Assembly (NCBI RefSeq): GCF_002250505.1
Contig: NZ_NJGY01000002.1
Span: forward strand, 302,839-366,838
DNA from: Janthinobacterium sp. PC23-8
GTDB lineage: Bacteria > Pseudomonadota > Gammaproteobacteria > Burkholderiales > Burkholderiaceae_D
Reading direction: 5' to 3'
Length of the DNA: 64,000 nt
In this document: positions 7,684 through 16,320 of the stretch, piece after piece
Layout: every line of letters starts with the position of its first letter
Position numbering within the stretch: the first letter of the stretch is position 1
The notes under the pieces: generated by a model
What the model was told of the DNA's origin: nothing
The model's input: the letters and a program-made list of their open reading frames with translations, nothing else
The model's database searches: none
Made by a program: the position numbers and the translations under genes

Positions 7684-9189
7684 ATGCATCCAGTTAAAAA
7701 ATGGCTGACCCTGGCCATCGTCTCCAGCGCCCTGTTCCTGATCGTGGTCGACATGACCGTGCTCTATACTGCCTTGCCCTCGCTGACGCGCGAATTGCAG
7801 GCATCATCCTCGCAAAAGCTGTGGATCATCAACGTCTATTCCCTGGTGGTCTGCGCCTTGCTGCCTGGCCTCGGTACTCTTGGCGACCGCCTGGGCCACA
7901 AATCCGTGTTCCTGGCTGGCCTGGCGGTGTTCGGCATCGCCTCGCTGTGCGCCGCGTTTTCACCCGCGCCGGTGTGGCTGATTTGCGCGCGCATCGTGCT
8001 GGCCCTGGGCGCGGCCATGATGATGCCGGCCACCTTGTCACTGATACGCCTGACCTTTGACGATGCGCGCGAACGCTCGTTTGCGATCGGCGTGTGGGCC
8101 GCCATTGCCTCGGGCGGCGCCGCCTTCGGCCCCGTGCTGGGCGGCCTGTTGCTGGAACAGTACTGGTGGGGTTCCGTGTTCCTGATCAATGTTCCAGTGG
8201 TGCTGCTGACGCTGGTGATGGCGGCCGCCATCCTGCCCCGGCGCGAGGGCAATACGGATAAGCCCTGGGATGTGCTCGGCTCGCTGCAAATCATGCTGGG
8301 CCTGTTGGGCGGCGTGTATGCAATCAAGGAAGTGGGCAAGGCCGCGCCGTCGTATGCGGCCGCGCTGCTGGCCCTGCTGGTCGGCGCCGTCTTCATGACG
8401 GTGTTTGTGCGCAGCCAGAACCGGCAGGCGCAGCCGCTGATCGATTTCAGGCTGTTTCGCGCCTTGCCGTTTTCCAGCGCGGTGGCCGCCGCCATGGTCG
8501 CTTCGGCCTCCCTGATCGGCATGGAACTGGCGCTGAGCCAGCATTTGCAGCTGGTGCGCGCGCTGTCGCCGCTCGATGCGGGGCTGTTGCTGCTGCCCTT
8601 GCCGCTGGCCTCCGTGATTGCCGGGCCGCTGACGGGTTTCATGTTGCCGCGCGCCGACAAGGCCCAAGTGCTGTGGGGCTCGTTATTGCTGTCTGGCATC
8701 GGCATGGCCAGCTATCTGCTGCTGTATGACGCTGGGCTAGCATGGCAGGTGGCCAGCCTGGTGCTGCCGGGACTGGGCCTGGGCGCCGTGATGACGGCCG
8801 CCTCGAGCGCGGTGATGCTGAACGTGCCGCCGCAGCAGGCCGGCATGGCCGCCTCGATCGAGGAAGTGTCATTCGAGCTGGGCGGCGTGCTCGGCGTGAC
8901 GATATTGGGCACCATCCTGTCGGCCGTCTACAGCGCCACCCTGGTGCTACCAAGCAGCGCCGGAGCCTTGTCCAACGCCCACGACACCCTGGACGCCGCG
9001 CTGCAGGCGGCCGGGCAACTGCCGGGCGCGCTGGGGCTGCAGGTGGCGCAACTGGCGCGCGATGCCTTTGACCGGGCATTTGCCACCGTGCTGGCCACTG
9101 CTGCCGGCATCTTGCTGGTGGCCGCGCTCGCGATCCGCCAGTTGCACCAGCGCGAGCGCAAGCGTCATGCAGCCAGGGTGATTTTTTGA
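7684..9189 (+). CDS. MFS drug efflux pump, 14-helix DHA2 (SmvA/QacA-like) type
   Basis: A 501-residue integral membrane protein. The LIVVDMTVLYTALPSL motif in helix 1 is the DHA2 motif D1 (VDxTxxxxALP), and motif A appears as GTLGDRLGHK (about residues 60-70). The number of hydrophobic segments fits 14 helices. Its closest general type is SmvA/QacA, proton-driven export of quaternary ammonium compounds, dyes or methyl viologen; the substrate here is not shown. It is followed convergently by the Zn/Cd ATPase. A relic just upstream may be a lost divergent regulator. Confidence 0.82.
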   Translation: MHPVKKWLTLAIVSSALFLIVVDMTVLYTALPSLTRELQASSSQKLWIINVYSLVVCALLPGLGTLGDRLGHKSVFLAGLAVFGIASLCAAFSPAPVWLICARIVLALGAAMMMPATLSLIRLTFDDARERSFAIGVWAAIASGGAAFGPVLGGLLLEQYWWGSVFLINVPVVLLTLVMAAAILPRREGNTDKPWDVLGSLQIMLGLLGGVYAIKEVGKAAPSYAAALLALLVGAVFMTVFVRSQNRQAQPLIDFRLFRALPFSSAVAAAMVASASLIGMELALSQHLQLVRALSPLDAGLLLLPLPLASVIAGPLTGFMLPRADKAQVLWGSLLLSGIGMASYLLLYDAGLAWQVASLVLPGLGLGAVMTAASSAVMLNVPPQQAGMAASIEEVSFELGGVLGVTILGTILSAVYSATLVLPSSAGALSNAHDTLDAALQAAGQLPGALGLQVAQLARDAFDRAFATVLATAAGILLVAALAIRQLHQRERKRHAARVIF

Positions 9190-9202
9190 ATTTGCGGCAT
9201 GC

Positions 9203-11539
9203 TCAAGCCTTGCTGGCGCGCAACAGCCGCAAGCCATTGGCCACCACCAGCAGGCTGGCCCCCACGTCGGCAAACACGGCCATCCACAAGGTGGCCAGTC
9301 CGCCCAGCGCCAGGCCGAAGAAGATGAGCTTGATGCCGAGGGCAAAGCTGATATTTTGTACCAGGATGCGGCGCGTACGACGGCTGAGGCTGATAAATTC
9401 CGGCAGCTTGCCCAGTTCATCGTCCATCAGCGCCACGTCGGCCGTTTCAATTGCCGTGTCGCTGCCGGCCGCGCCCATGGCAAAGCCGATCTCGGCTTGC
9501 GCCAGGGCTGGCGCATCGTTGACGCCGTCGCCCAGCATGGCCACCACGCCGAACTGCCGCTGCAAAGCAACAATTTCATCGAGCTTGTTTTCAGGCAGCA
9601 GTTCCGCCTTGACCATCGTCACGCCCACTTCATCGGCAATGCGCTGCGCCGTCAGGGCGTTGTCGCCGGTCAGCATCACGGTGGTCACGCCCATGGCACT
9701 CAAGCGGGCGATGGCGGCGGCCGCTTGTGGGCGCAGCACATCGGCCACCGCAATCACGCCCAGCGCTTCGGTACCGCTTGCCAGCACCATCGCCGTATAC
9801 GCCTGCTGTTCCAGCCGGGCAATGACCGCTTGCAGTTGCGGCGTCAGCAGCGACAACTCCCGCATCAGCCGCGTATTGCCCAGGTAATAGGTCTGGCCGG
9901 CCAGCACGCCTTGCACGCCACGGCCATGCAGCGCGGAAAATTGCGTCACAAGCTGCAACTGGCTGGCCGCCGGCCCGGCCTTGACGATGGCTGCGGCCAG
10001 CGGATGGCCGGAGCCGGCCTCCAGGCTGGCGGCCAGCAGCAAGATATCGTCGCGGCTGTAGCCATCGAACGCCAGCACGTCCGTGACGGCAGGTTTACCC
10101 ATGGTTAAGGTGCCCGTCTTGTCGACAGCGATCGCCTTGATACGGTGGCCGGTTTCCAGGAATTGGCCGCCTTTGACCAGAATGCCGCGCCGCGCCGCCG
10201 CCGTCAGGCCGCTGACCACCGTCACGGGCGTGGAAATGACAAGGGCACAAGGGCAGGCGATCACCAGCATCACCAGCGCTTTATAGACCCAGTCCATCAG
10301 CGGTTGGCCCAGCAGCAAGGGCGGCAGCACCGCCACCAGGATGGCGCAAACCACCACCGCCGGCGTGTAGTAGCGTGCAAACTGGTCGACGAAGCGCTGG
10401 GTCGGCGCCTGCTTGCCCTGGGTTTCCTCGATCACCCTGACGATTTTCGCCAGGGTGCTGTTGCCGCTGTTGGCCGTCACGCGAATGTCGAGCAAACCCA
10501 GTTCGTTGATGGTGCCCGCATAGACGACGTCGCCAATGGCCTTGTCCACCGGCATGCTTTCACCCGTGATCGGCGCCTGGTTGACGGCGGACTCGCCGCT
10601 GTGAACGATGCCGTCCAGGGCGATACGTTCACCGGGCTTGACGCGCACCAGGCTGCCCACGGCCACTTGCGCCACGGGCTTGCTCAGCCAGTCATTGCCG
10701 ACCTGCACGGTGGCCACGTCCGGCGCCAGCCGCATCAGGCTGTGTACGGCGTTGCGCGCGCGGTTCAGCGACATGCCTTCGATCAGTTCGGCAATGGCGA
10801 ACAGGAAGATCACCATCGCCGCTTCCGGCCACTGGCCGATGGCCACCGCGCCGATCACCGCCAGGCTCATCAGGAAATTGATATTCAGTGTAAAACTTTT
10901 CAGGGCGATCCAGCCCTTCTTCAGGGTTGGCCAGCCGCCGGTGGCGATCGACAGCAGGGCCAGTGCGATCACCAGAGGGGAATTGTCCTGGTGCGAAGTC
11001 CAGGCCAGCGCTTCGGCCGCCACCGCCGCCACGCCGGAGACCAGCAGCAAGCTTTTTTGCATGCCGGACAGCTTGCCTTCATTGGGGTCCGTCACCATGG
11101 CCACGCCAGCTTCGACCGGCACGGCTTGCATGCCGATGCCGTGCAGCGCCGCCTCCACCGTCGCCAGCGAGGGCAGGGTATGGTGCACGTCCAGCACCCG
11201 GTTCATCAGGTTGAAATCGAGGCCGACCACGCCGTCCATGCCGGAAAGCTTGTTGCGAATCAGCCGTTCTTCCACCGGGCAATCCATATTGGCGATGCGG
11301 TATTTGGCAGTCTGCGCGCCGTCTTGCGGCGAACTGGGCAATTCGAATGCTGACGCCGGCGCGGCCACCTCGGCATGGCTGTGGGAACAGCAGCCGCCAT
11401 GGCCGTGCTCGTGTGCAGGCGCGTGTGGCTGTTTTTCTCCGTGATCCTGGCCGTGATCATGCGAGTGCGAGTGCGAGTGCGCGTTCGACGGCGCGGGCGC
11501 GGGCGAGGGCGTAGGGGAGTGGTGGTGATCGTGCGGCAT
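9203..11539 (-). CDS. Zn/Cd/Pb-type P1B ATPase with His-rich N-terminus
   Basis: A 778-residue heavy-metal exporter. Order: a His-rich tail (about residues 1-60, with HSHSHSHDHGQDHG and CCSHSHAE), a heavy-metal-associated domain with NMDCPVEE (about 82-145), transmembrane helices, the actuator TGES loop, the metal-binding CPC in helix 6 (VIACPCALVIS), the phosphorylation site DKTGTLT, the SGHPL box, and the hinge GDGVNDAPAL. CPC plus the His-rich tail point to Zn2+/Cd2+/Pb2+ rather than Cu+. The start at 11539 has AAGGA upstream. It is transcribed from a MerR-type promoter at 11573-11603, divergent from the CadR-like activator. Confidence 0.9.
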   Translation of the reverse strand: MPHDHHHSPTPSPAPAPSNAHSHSHSHDHGQDHGEKQPHAPAHEHGHGGCCSHSHAEVAAPASAFELPSSPQDGAQTAKYRIANMDCPVEERLIRNKLSGMDGVVGLDFNLMNRVLDVHHTLPSLATVEAALHGIGMQAVPVEAGVAMVTDPNEGKLSGMQKSLLLVSGVAAVAAEALAWTSHQDNSPLVIALALLSIATGGWPTLKKGWIALKSFTLNINFLMSLAVIGAVAIGQWPEAAMVIFLFAIAELIEGMSLNRARNAVHSLMRLAPDVATVQVGNDWLSKPVAQVAVGSLVRVKPGERIALDGIVHSGESAVNQAPITGESMPVDKAIGDVVYAGTINELGLLDIRVTANSGNSTLAKIVRVIEETQGKQAPTQRFVDQFARYYTPAVVVCAILVAVLPPLLLGQPLMDWVYKALVMLVIACPCALVISTPVTVVSGLTAAARRGILVKGGQFLETGHRIKAIAVDKTGTLTMGKPAVTDVLAFDGYSRDDILLLAASLEAGSGHPLAAAIVKAGPAASQLQLVTQFSALHGRGVQGVLAGQTYYLGNTRLMRELSLLTPQLQAVIARLEQQAYTAMVLASGTEALGVIAVADVLRPQAAAAIARLSAMGVTTVMLTGDNALTAQRIADEVGVTMVKAELLPENKLDEIVALQRQFGVVAMLGDGVNDAPALAQAEIGFAMGAAGSDTAIETADVALMDDELGKLPEFISLSRRTRRILVQNISFALGIKLIFFGLALGGLATLWMAVFADVGASLLVVANGLRLLRASKA

Positions 11540-11572
11540 CGCATCATCCTTCAGGGATTGGTGTATGCTTCC

Positions 11573-11603
11573 ATTAGAAACCCTGTAGCCACTACAGGGT
11601 CAA
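11573..11603 (-). promoter_or_regulatory. MerR-family metal-responsive promoter and operator
   Basis: On the minus strand, TTGACC (-35, 11598-11603) and TCTAAT (-10, 11573-11578) are separated by 19 bp. The spacer is filled by a perfect 9-3-9 dyad (ACCCTGTAG and CTACAGGGT, 11580-11600). The over-long spacer with a dyad between the boxes is the hallmark of promoters that MerR/CadR/PbrR/ZntR proteins untwist on metal binding. Confidence 0.88.
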
Positions 11604-11637
11604 GTGGAATTTACACGATTCAATAAAAAGGACTGCC

Positions 11638-12069
11638 ATGCGTATCGGAGAACTGGCCAGGCGTACCCATTGCGATGTCGAAACGGTGCGCTATTACGAG
11701 AAAGCGGGTTTGCTGCAGGAGCCGGGCCGCAGCAGCGCCGGTTACCGTGAATACCAGATGGAACACCAGGAACGGCTGCAATTTATCCGCCACTGCCGTT
11801 CCTTGCAGATCGGCCTGACCGATATCCGCGCCTTGCTGGAATTTAAGAACAACCCGGCCGAAGGCTGCCAGAGCGTCAATCAGCTGCTCGATCACCATAT
11901 CGAGCGCATCGCCGAACAGATGGCCACCTTGCAAACCCTGCAGCAGCAACTGGTGAGCCTGCGCCACCAGTGCGACCAGCCCAAGCCGTCACAAGATTGC
12001 GCGATTTTGCAGAACCTGTCGGAAGCGGCCAGCGGCAACGATTGCGCCTGCCATACCGAATTGCACTAA
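11638..12069 (+). CDS. cadR: CadR/PbrR-like MerR-family metal regulator
   Basis: A 143-residue MerR protein: N-terminal winged HTH (MRIGELARRTHCDVETVRYYEKAGLL begins the domain), then a dimerisation helix (about 80-115). Metal ligands expected in CadR/PbrR are visible: Cys in the EGCQSVN loop (about 79) and C-terminal cysteines and histidines (HQCDQ, QDCAIL, DCACHTELH). It activates the divergent P1B ATPase through the 9-3-9 dyad. AAGGA lies 8 bases before the ATG. Cd, Pb or Zn preference cannot be settled from sequence alone. Confidence 0.88.
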   Translation: MRIGELARRTHCDVETVRYYEKAGLLQEPGRSSAGYREYQMEHQERLQFIRHCRSLQIGLTDIRALLEFKNNPAEGCQSVNQLLDHHIERIAEQMATLQTLQQQLVSLRHQCDQPKPSQDCAILQNLSEAASGNDCACHTELH

Positions 12070-12103
12070 GAGAGAGCCATCAAGCAGCCATCAAGCTGTC
12101 CAC

Positions 12104-12487
12104 TCACGCGCATTGCGGCAGGGACCAGCCCTCGTAGCCCATGTCGGTGGGATAAATCACGCGCTCCTTGCCCCAGCGGGCATAGTCCTGCAAACCATCT
12201 TCATGCAAGTCCAGCACCCATTCGGTGCTTTTCAGCATCTCTCCCTGCTTGTCATAGACGCGGAAAAACGATTGCGTGCTCAGTGAGCGCACGATATTGG
12301 AGACCGTTCCGCTGCCGTAGGCAGGCGCGTAGGTGTTGATCACGCATTTGCCGCTGGGACTCCAGGCTTGGGCGTACAGTTTGGCATGCTCGGCGGCATT
12401 GATCTTGACCGACAGCCAGACGGCGATCAGCATGGACAGCAGCAGGCCGGCGGCGATCAGCAGGCCTTTCTTGAGGATGGAAGACAT
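12104..12487 (-). CDS. hypothetical membrane-anchored protein
   Basis: About 127 residues with one N-terminal hydrophobic helix (residues 5-27) and a soluble part with two cysteines (GKCVINTY and the final PQCA). I do not recognise the family. The layout suggests a periplasmic domain held by a signal anchor. Starts at 12496 and 12526 are also open and no site has a clear Shine-Dalgarno; I chose the one that places the helix at the very N-terminus. The gene stands alone between the CadR gene and the DUF4142 gene. Confidence 0.55.
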   Translation of the reverse strand: MSSILKKGLLIAAGLLLSMLIAVWLSVKINAAEHAKLYAQAWSPSGKCVINTYAPAYGSGTVSNIVRSLSTQSFFRVYDKQGEMLKSTEWVLDLHEDGLQDYARWGKERVIYPTDMGYEGWSLPQCA

Positions 12488-12580
12488 GAAAGACATTGAG
12501 AACGAGATGGCCACATTGTAAGCCATGCGGGCACCGACCGCGCGCTCGCCGGCACAGCGCCCCCATCTCTTTACCGTCTT

Positions 12581-13132
12581 TTACTTGCCGAGGCTGGAAT
12601 GCAGGGCGTTGGCCATGTCCAGGTGATGTTGCAGCGCTGGCAAGATCTTGGCGGCAAAGGCTTTGATATCGGGGTCGGTCGCCTTCTGGCTGGCATCGGT
12701 AAACAGCTTGACGGCATCCTTGTGGGCGGCCACGCCGATCCTGGCGGCGTATTCCAGGTCGAACTCCTTGCCTTCCAGGCGATTGAGCTTGGCGATGTCG
12801 GCCTTGTGGCGCGCACTGGGCTCGTCGCTGACCGTGATCTGCTTGCTGGCCGCCAGTTGCTTGAGTTCATCGGCGACCTTGGTGTGATCGGTCACCATGG
12901 AATCGGCGAATTGCTTCACTTGCGCGTTGGTGCTCCTGGTTTGCGCCACTTTGCTGGCCGCGATCTCGGTGCTGCCGGCATCGGCCGCCTTGGTGATGAA
13001 GGTTTTATCGTAGGCGCCAGGAGCATTGGCGGCGATGCTGTTGATCGCCATGCCGCTCAACAGGGCGACGGCGGCGCCGATGGCGATGTTTTTCAGGGCA
13101 GGCGTGCGGGAGCTGGTGGTGGTCAGGCGCAT
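12581..13132 (-). CDS. DUF4142 exported protein
   Basis: A 183-residue protein with a signal peptide (Arg/Lys, then a hydrophobic stretch, about 15-38) and a DUF4142 four-helix domain (about 45-180; FITKAADAGSTEIAASKVA and the QHHLDMANAL end are typical). DUF4142 belongs to the ferritin-like/DUF305-like helical-bundle group, often tied to envelope stress; no activity is established. The start at 13132 follows AAAGGA by 8 bases; the longer frame to 13210 lacks this. Confidence 0.78.
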   Translation of the reverse strand: MRLTTTSSRTPALKNIAIGAAVALLSGMAINSIAANAPGAYDKTFITKAADAGSTEIAASKVAQTRSTNAQVKQFADSMVTDHTKVADELKQLAASKQITVSDEPSARHKADIAKLNRLEGKEFDLEYAARIGVAAHKDAVKLFTDASQKATDPDIKAFAAKILPALQHHLDMANALHSSLGK

Positions 13133-13228
13133 AAGAATTCCTTTCGATATGGTTTGTGCAAACTGGCTAAAATAATAAGCCAGTCGCAGAGCCGCACCCA
13201 TAGGACACACGCGTTACTCCAGGTAGGA

Positions 13229-14146
13229 CTAGTCCTGTACGCTACCGCACAACAGGGCATCCATGATCTGTCCGCGCAGCCAGCGGTGGCCGGGGTCACG
13301 GTGCATGCGCTCGTGCCAGACCATTGCCATGTCGTAATCGGGCAGCACCAACGGCGCTTCCCAGGTGCGCAATGCCGTCAGGGCATTTTTCAGCAAGCGC
13401 GACGGCAGCAGCGCCACCATGTCGGACTGCGCCAGCAACGGCGGTACAAACAAAAAGTGCGGCACCGACAACACCACACGGCGCTGGCGTCCCTGCAGTG
13501 CCAGCGCCGTGTCGACGGCCGTGCGGTAGCCACCGCCATTGGGCGAGACCACCACGAATTCGAGGCTGCAGAAACGGTCGAGATCGGGCTTTGTCTGCAA
13601 CAGCGGATGGTCGCGCCGGCAAGCGAGCACATAGTGTTCGGTAAACAACACGCGGTGGCGCAAGCCCGGCGGCGCTTCTTCTTGCGCCAAAAATCCCAGG
13701 TCGACCTCACCATTTTCCAGCTGGTTGGCCATGCGCGCCGGCACCGCCTCCAGCACGGCCATGCGTGAACGTGGCGCCGATGATCGCAGGCCAGGAAGCA
13801 GCGGCAGCAGGATCGCATATTCGGTGGCATCGGCGGCCGCCAGCTTCCAATCCACTTCCGCTGTCAACGGTTCGAATGCGTCTTCCGGCTGCAGCACCTG
13901 CTCCAGCTGGGCCAGCGCCGCCTGCAAGGGCGCCAGCAAGGCCAGCGCGCGGGCCGTCGGCAACATGCCGCGCGGGCCGGGCAACAGCAGCGGATCGTCA
14001 AATGCAGCACGCAGCTTGCCCAGCTGCACGCTGACCGACGGCTGGCTCAGATGCAGGCGTTCGGCCGCCCGCGTGACATTGCGCTCCACCAGCAAGGCGT
14101 CCAGGGTCAACAGCAGATTCAAATCGTGCTTGCGCAAATTGTGCAT
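13229..14146 (-). CDS. LysR-family transcriptional regulator
   Basis: 305 residues: N-terminal HTH (about 5-65; TRAAERLHLSQPSVSVQLGKLR) and a substrate-binding domain (about 92-300). It is divergent from the amidase gene with 102 bp between them, the usual layout for a LysR regulator and its target. The spacer carries a 7-9-7 inverted repeat at 14165-14187 containing a T-N11-A element. The effector is unknown. Confidence 0.85.
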   Translation of the reverse strand: MHNLRKHDLNLLLTLDALLVERNVTRAAERLHLSQPSVSVQLGKLRAAFDDPLLLPGPRGMLPTARALALLAPLQAALAQLEQVLQPEDAFEPLTAEVDWKLAAADATEYAILLPLLPGLRSSAPRSRMAVLEAVPARMANQLENGEVDLGFLAQEEAPPGLRHRVLFTEHYVLACRRDHPLLQTKPDLDRFCSLEFVVVSPNGGGYRTAVDTALALQGRQRRVVLSVPHFLFVPPLLAQSDMVALLPSRLLKNALTALRTWEAPLVLPDYDMAMVWHERMHRDPGHRWLRGQIMDALLCGSVQD

Positions 14147-14164
14147 GACTATACCTGCTATCTT

Positions 14165-14187
14165 TATTATTCATTTCTACAATAATA
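14165..14187. promoter_or_regulatory. candidate LysR operator between regulator and amidase
   Basis: TATTATT (14165-14171) and AATAATA (14181-14187) form a perfect 7-bp inverted repeat with a 9-bp centre. Its size and its place in the divergent spacer suit a LysR dimer site. It lies in a local AT-rich patch, so chance is possible. Confidence 0.45.
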
Positions 14188-14248
14188 CCGCAAGCCCTAG
14201 AGTAGCTCCTGTGCCTTTGCACGTCTCATCCACTAAAGGAGCAATCTG

Positions 14249-15685
14249 ATGCAACTCCATGACTATGTTCAATATGACGGCCTGGGTTTGGCCGCGCTGG
14301 TGCGCCAGGGCCAGGTCAGCGCCGTGCACCTGCAGGCCTGCGCGCTGCAGGCCATCGACGCCGTCAATCCGCGCATCAATGCCGTGATCGAACACTGGCC
14401 GGCCGAGCCCGGGCCGTTTGACGCGGCCGCGCCCTTTGCCGGCGTGCCTTTCCTGATCAAGGATATCGCCGTGGCCATGGCCGGCAAGAAAATGGAAATG
14501 GGCAGCCGCCTGGCGGCCGGTCATGCAGCCGCCCAGGATACTTTCCTGATGCGCCAGTTCTGCCACGCCGGCCTGGTGACCATCGGCCGCACGACCACGC
14601 CCGAAATGGCGTTTGCCACCACCACCGAGGCGGTGCTGTATGGCGCTACGCGCAATCCGTGGAATTTGTCATTCAGCACTGGCGGCTCCAGCGGCGGTGC
14701 AGCCGCCGCCGTGGCGGCCGGCATCGTGCCCTTGGCCCATGCGACGGATGCGGCCGGTTCCATCCGCGTGCCGGCCGCGTCCACCGGCCTGTTCGGGTTG
14801 AAACCGAGCCGCGGCCGCGTCTCGAACGGCCCGGCCATGGATGAAATTTTCAGCGGCCTGGGCGTGCAACTGGGCCTCAGTCGCAGCGTGCGCGACAGCG
14901 CCGCCTTGCTCGATGCCGTGCAAGGGGGCATGCCGGGCGAACCGTATATTACTGCCGCACCCGGCCATAATTGGCTGTCGCAGGTCGACGTGCCGCCTGG
15001 CCGGCTGCGCATCGGCGTGATGCGCGCTGCCAGCGACGGCCAGCGTCCCGATGCCGAAACAAGCCAGGCGCTGGACGATTGCGTGCGCCTGCTGGAAAGC
15101 CTTGGCCACCATGTGGAAGAGGCTGCACCGAGCCTCGGCGTCTCATGGGAAGCATTTGTTCTGGCCAATGCCCGCATCTGGTGCGCCAACCTGGTCGGCT
15201 GGATTGATGGCATGGCGCAAGAGTCAGGCCGCGTCATTTCGCGCGCCACACTGGAACCGGCGACGTTGGCTTGCTACCATTATGGCCAGACAGTCTCGGC
15301 GGTCGAGTTCGTTGCTGCGCTGGACGTGCGCAATACCGTCACGCGCCAGGCCGGCGCCTTCTTTGCGCACTACGATGTGCTGCTCTCGCCGACCTTGCCA
15401 TCGCTGCCATGGCAACTGGGGCGCTATGGAGAAGGCGAGGAATCGATGGACGGTTTTGCCTGGACGGCGCGCCTGTTCCAGCATTCGCCTTACACGCCGC
15501 TGGCCAATGTGGCCGGGTTGCCCGCGATGTCGTTACCGCTGGCGATGTCCGGCGATGGTTTGCCGATCGGCATGCAATTCATGGCGGGACTGGGCCGGGA
15601 AGGGTGCTTGTTGCAGCTGGCAGGCCAGCTGGAACGGGCCGCGCCTTGGGCGCAGCGCCGTCCGGCCGTATGGGCAGGAAACTAG
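14249..15685 (+). CDS. amidase (amidase-signature family)
   Basis: A 478-residue hydrolase. The amidase signature region is clear: catalytic Lys in PFLIKDIAV (about residue 72), the Ser-rich STGGSSGGAAAAVAAG (about 147-162) holding the cis-Ser, and the nucleophile Ser in TDAAGSIRVPA (about 170-180). These enzymes hydrolyse carboxamides; the substrate cannot be told. The start is preceded by AAAGGAG. It is divergent from and probably controlled by the LysR gene. Its 3' end overlaps the convergent DUF2061 gene by 4 bp. Confidence 0.87.
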   Translation: MQLHDYVQYDGLGLAALVRQGQVSAVHLQACALQAIDAVNPRINAVIEHWPAEPGPFDAAAPFAGVPFLIKDIAVAMAGKKMEMGSRLAAGHAAAQDTFLMRQFCHAGLVTIGRTTTPEMAFATTTEAVLYGATRNPWNLSFSTGGSSGGAAAAVAAGIVPLAHATDAAGSIRVPAASTGLFGLKPSRGRVSNGPAMDEIFSGLGVQLGLSRSVRDSAALLDAVQGGMPGEPYITAAPGHNWLSQVDVPPGRLRIGVMRAASDGQRPDAETSQALDDCVRLLESLGHHVEEAAPSLGVSWEAFVLANARIWCANLVGWIDGMAQESGRVISRATLEPATLACYHYGQTVSAVEFVAALDVRNTVTRQAGAFFAHYDVLLSPTLPSLPWQLGRYGEGEESMDGFAWTARLFQHSPYTPLANVAGLPAMSLPLAMSGDGLPIGMQFMAGLGREGCLLQLAGQLERAAPWAQRRPAVWAGN

Positions 15686-16107
15686 TTGACTTGCAGCGCG
15701 GCGAGACGGATCGCGTCGCGCCGTTCCAGCTTGATGCGCAGGCGCTCCCATACGCCGTCATGGAAAGGCAGCACGATCACATTGCAGATCGGCTCGATCA
15801 CCGCCAGCACACCGCCAAATGCCGCCGAACCCGTGGCCCAGTACATCAGGGAAAAGGCCACGCCCATGTGCATCAGGGTCTGGCTCAGCTTTTCGCCGGC
15901 CAGCGCGGCCACGCCCAGGTGTGCATGACGTTGGCGGATCGCATGCCACAGCTTTTCGTGCAAGGGCAGCAAGGCCACGTTGAGGACCGGCTCGATGATG
16001 GCGGCCAGGCCACCAAGGGCGAGCGAGCCTGTCAGCAAGTAAGCGAGGCCAAAGGCGATCGACATGTGGGTGACGACCTGGCTGAATGTTTTGATGGCGG
16101 TGAGCAA
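15682..16107 (-). CDS. tandem DUF2061 small membrane protein
   Basis: About 141 residues containing two copies of the DUF2061 unit (about 2-58 and 66-122), each with the hallmark THMSIAFGLAYLLTG / MHMGVAFSLMYWATG and an IEPVLNV or IEPICNV helix ending near HEKLW or HDGVWERL. Function unknown; predicted inner membrane. I chose TTG at 16107 because AAAGGAG lies 7 bases before it and the next residues begin the domain; the frame runs open to 16320 without support. A Fur-like box lies about 40 bp upstream. Confidence 0.72.
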   Translation of the reverse strand: MLTAIKTFSQVVTHMSIAFGLAYLLTGSLALGGLAAIIEPVLNVALLPLHEKLWHAIRQRHAHLGVAALAGEKLSQTLMHMGVAFSLMYWATGSAAFGGVLAVIEPICNVIVLPFHDGVWERLRIKLERRDAIRLAALQVN

Positions 16108-16147
16108 GGGAGGCTCCTTTCTGAGCTGGCTGATCCTTGACTCATAT

Positions 16148-16166
16148 AGTAATGATTCGCATTTAC
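16148..16166. promoter_or_regulatory. Fur-box-like sequence upstream of the DUF2061 gene
   Basis: The 19-bp stretch matches the GATAATGATAATCATTATC consensus at 12 positions by hand alignment (AATGAT and CATT kept). On the minus strand it reads AAATGCGAATCATTAC, a form common before iron-regulated genes. It is well placed to repress the DUF2061 promoter. Confidence 0.42.
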
Positions 16167-16283
16167 AATTGGAAGTAAATTCTTTCAACCGGTGCAGTAG
16201 CGTGTGGCTATGACTGTTTTTGCGCAATGGGGAGGGGCAGGGAAGCATGCTTGAGACTGCCCCGCCGGCGGGGATGACAAAGC

Positions 16284-16308
16284 CCGCAATTGCCTTGCGC
16301 AATTGCGG
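16284..16308 (-). terminator. hairpin terminator after the SMP-30 gene
   Basis: CCGCAATTGC and GCAATTGCGG form a perfect 10-bp stem with a 5-base loop, 12 bases beyond the SMP-30 stop on its strand. The following bases (GGCTTTGTC) are only moderately T-rich, so termination may be partial. Confidence 0.6.
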
Positions 16309-16320
16309 CGGATCCGGCAA

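Noticed and set aside
10145-11353. Long His/Gln-rich plus-strand ORF opposite the Zn/Cd ATPase
   Set aside because: Antisense shadow of a high-GC gene; composition (His, Gln, Arg) is what reverse reading of such genes gives. Similar long shadows opposite the chemoreceptor, receptors, AI-2E and ggt genes were rejected for the same reason.
11460-11515. GAGTGC-type tandem repeats resembling a satellite
   Set aside because: They are codons of the His-rich N-terminus of the Zn/Cd ATPase on the minus strand (HSHSHSHDHG).
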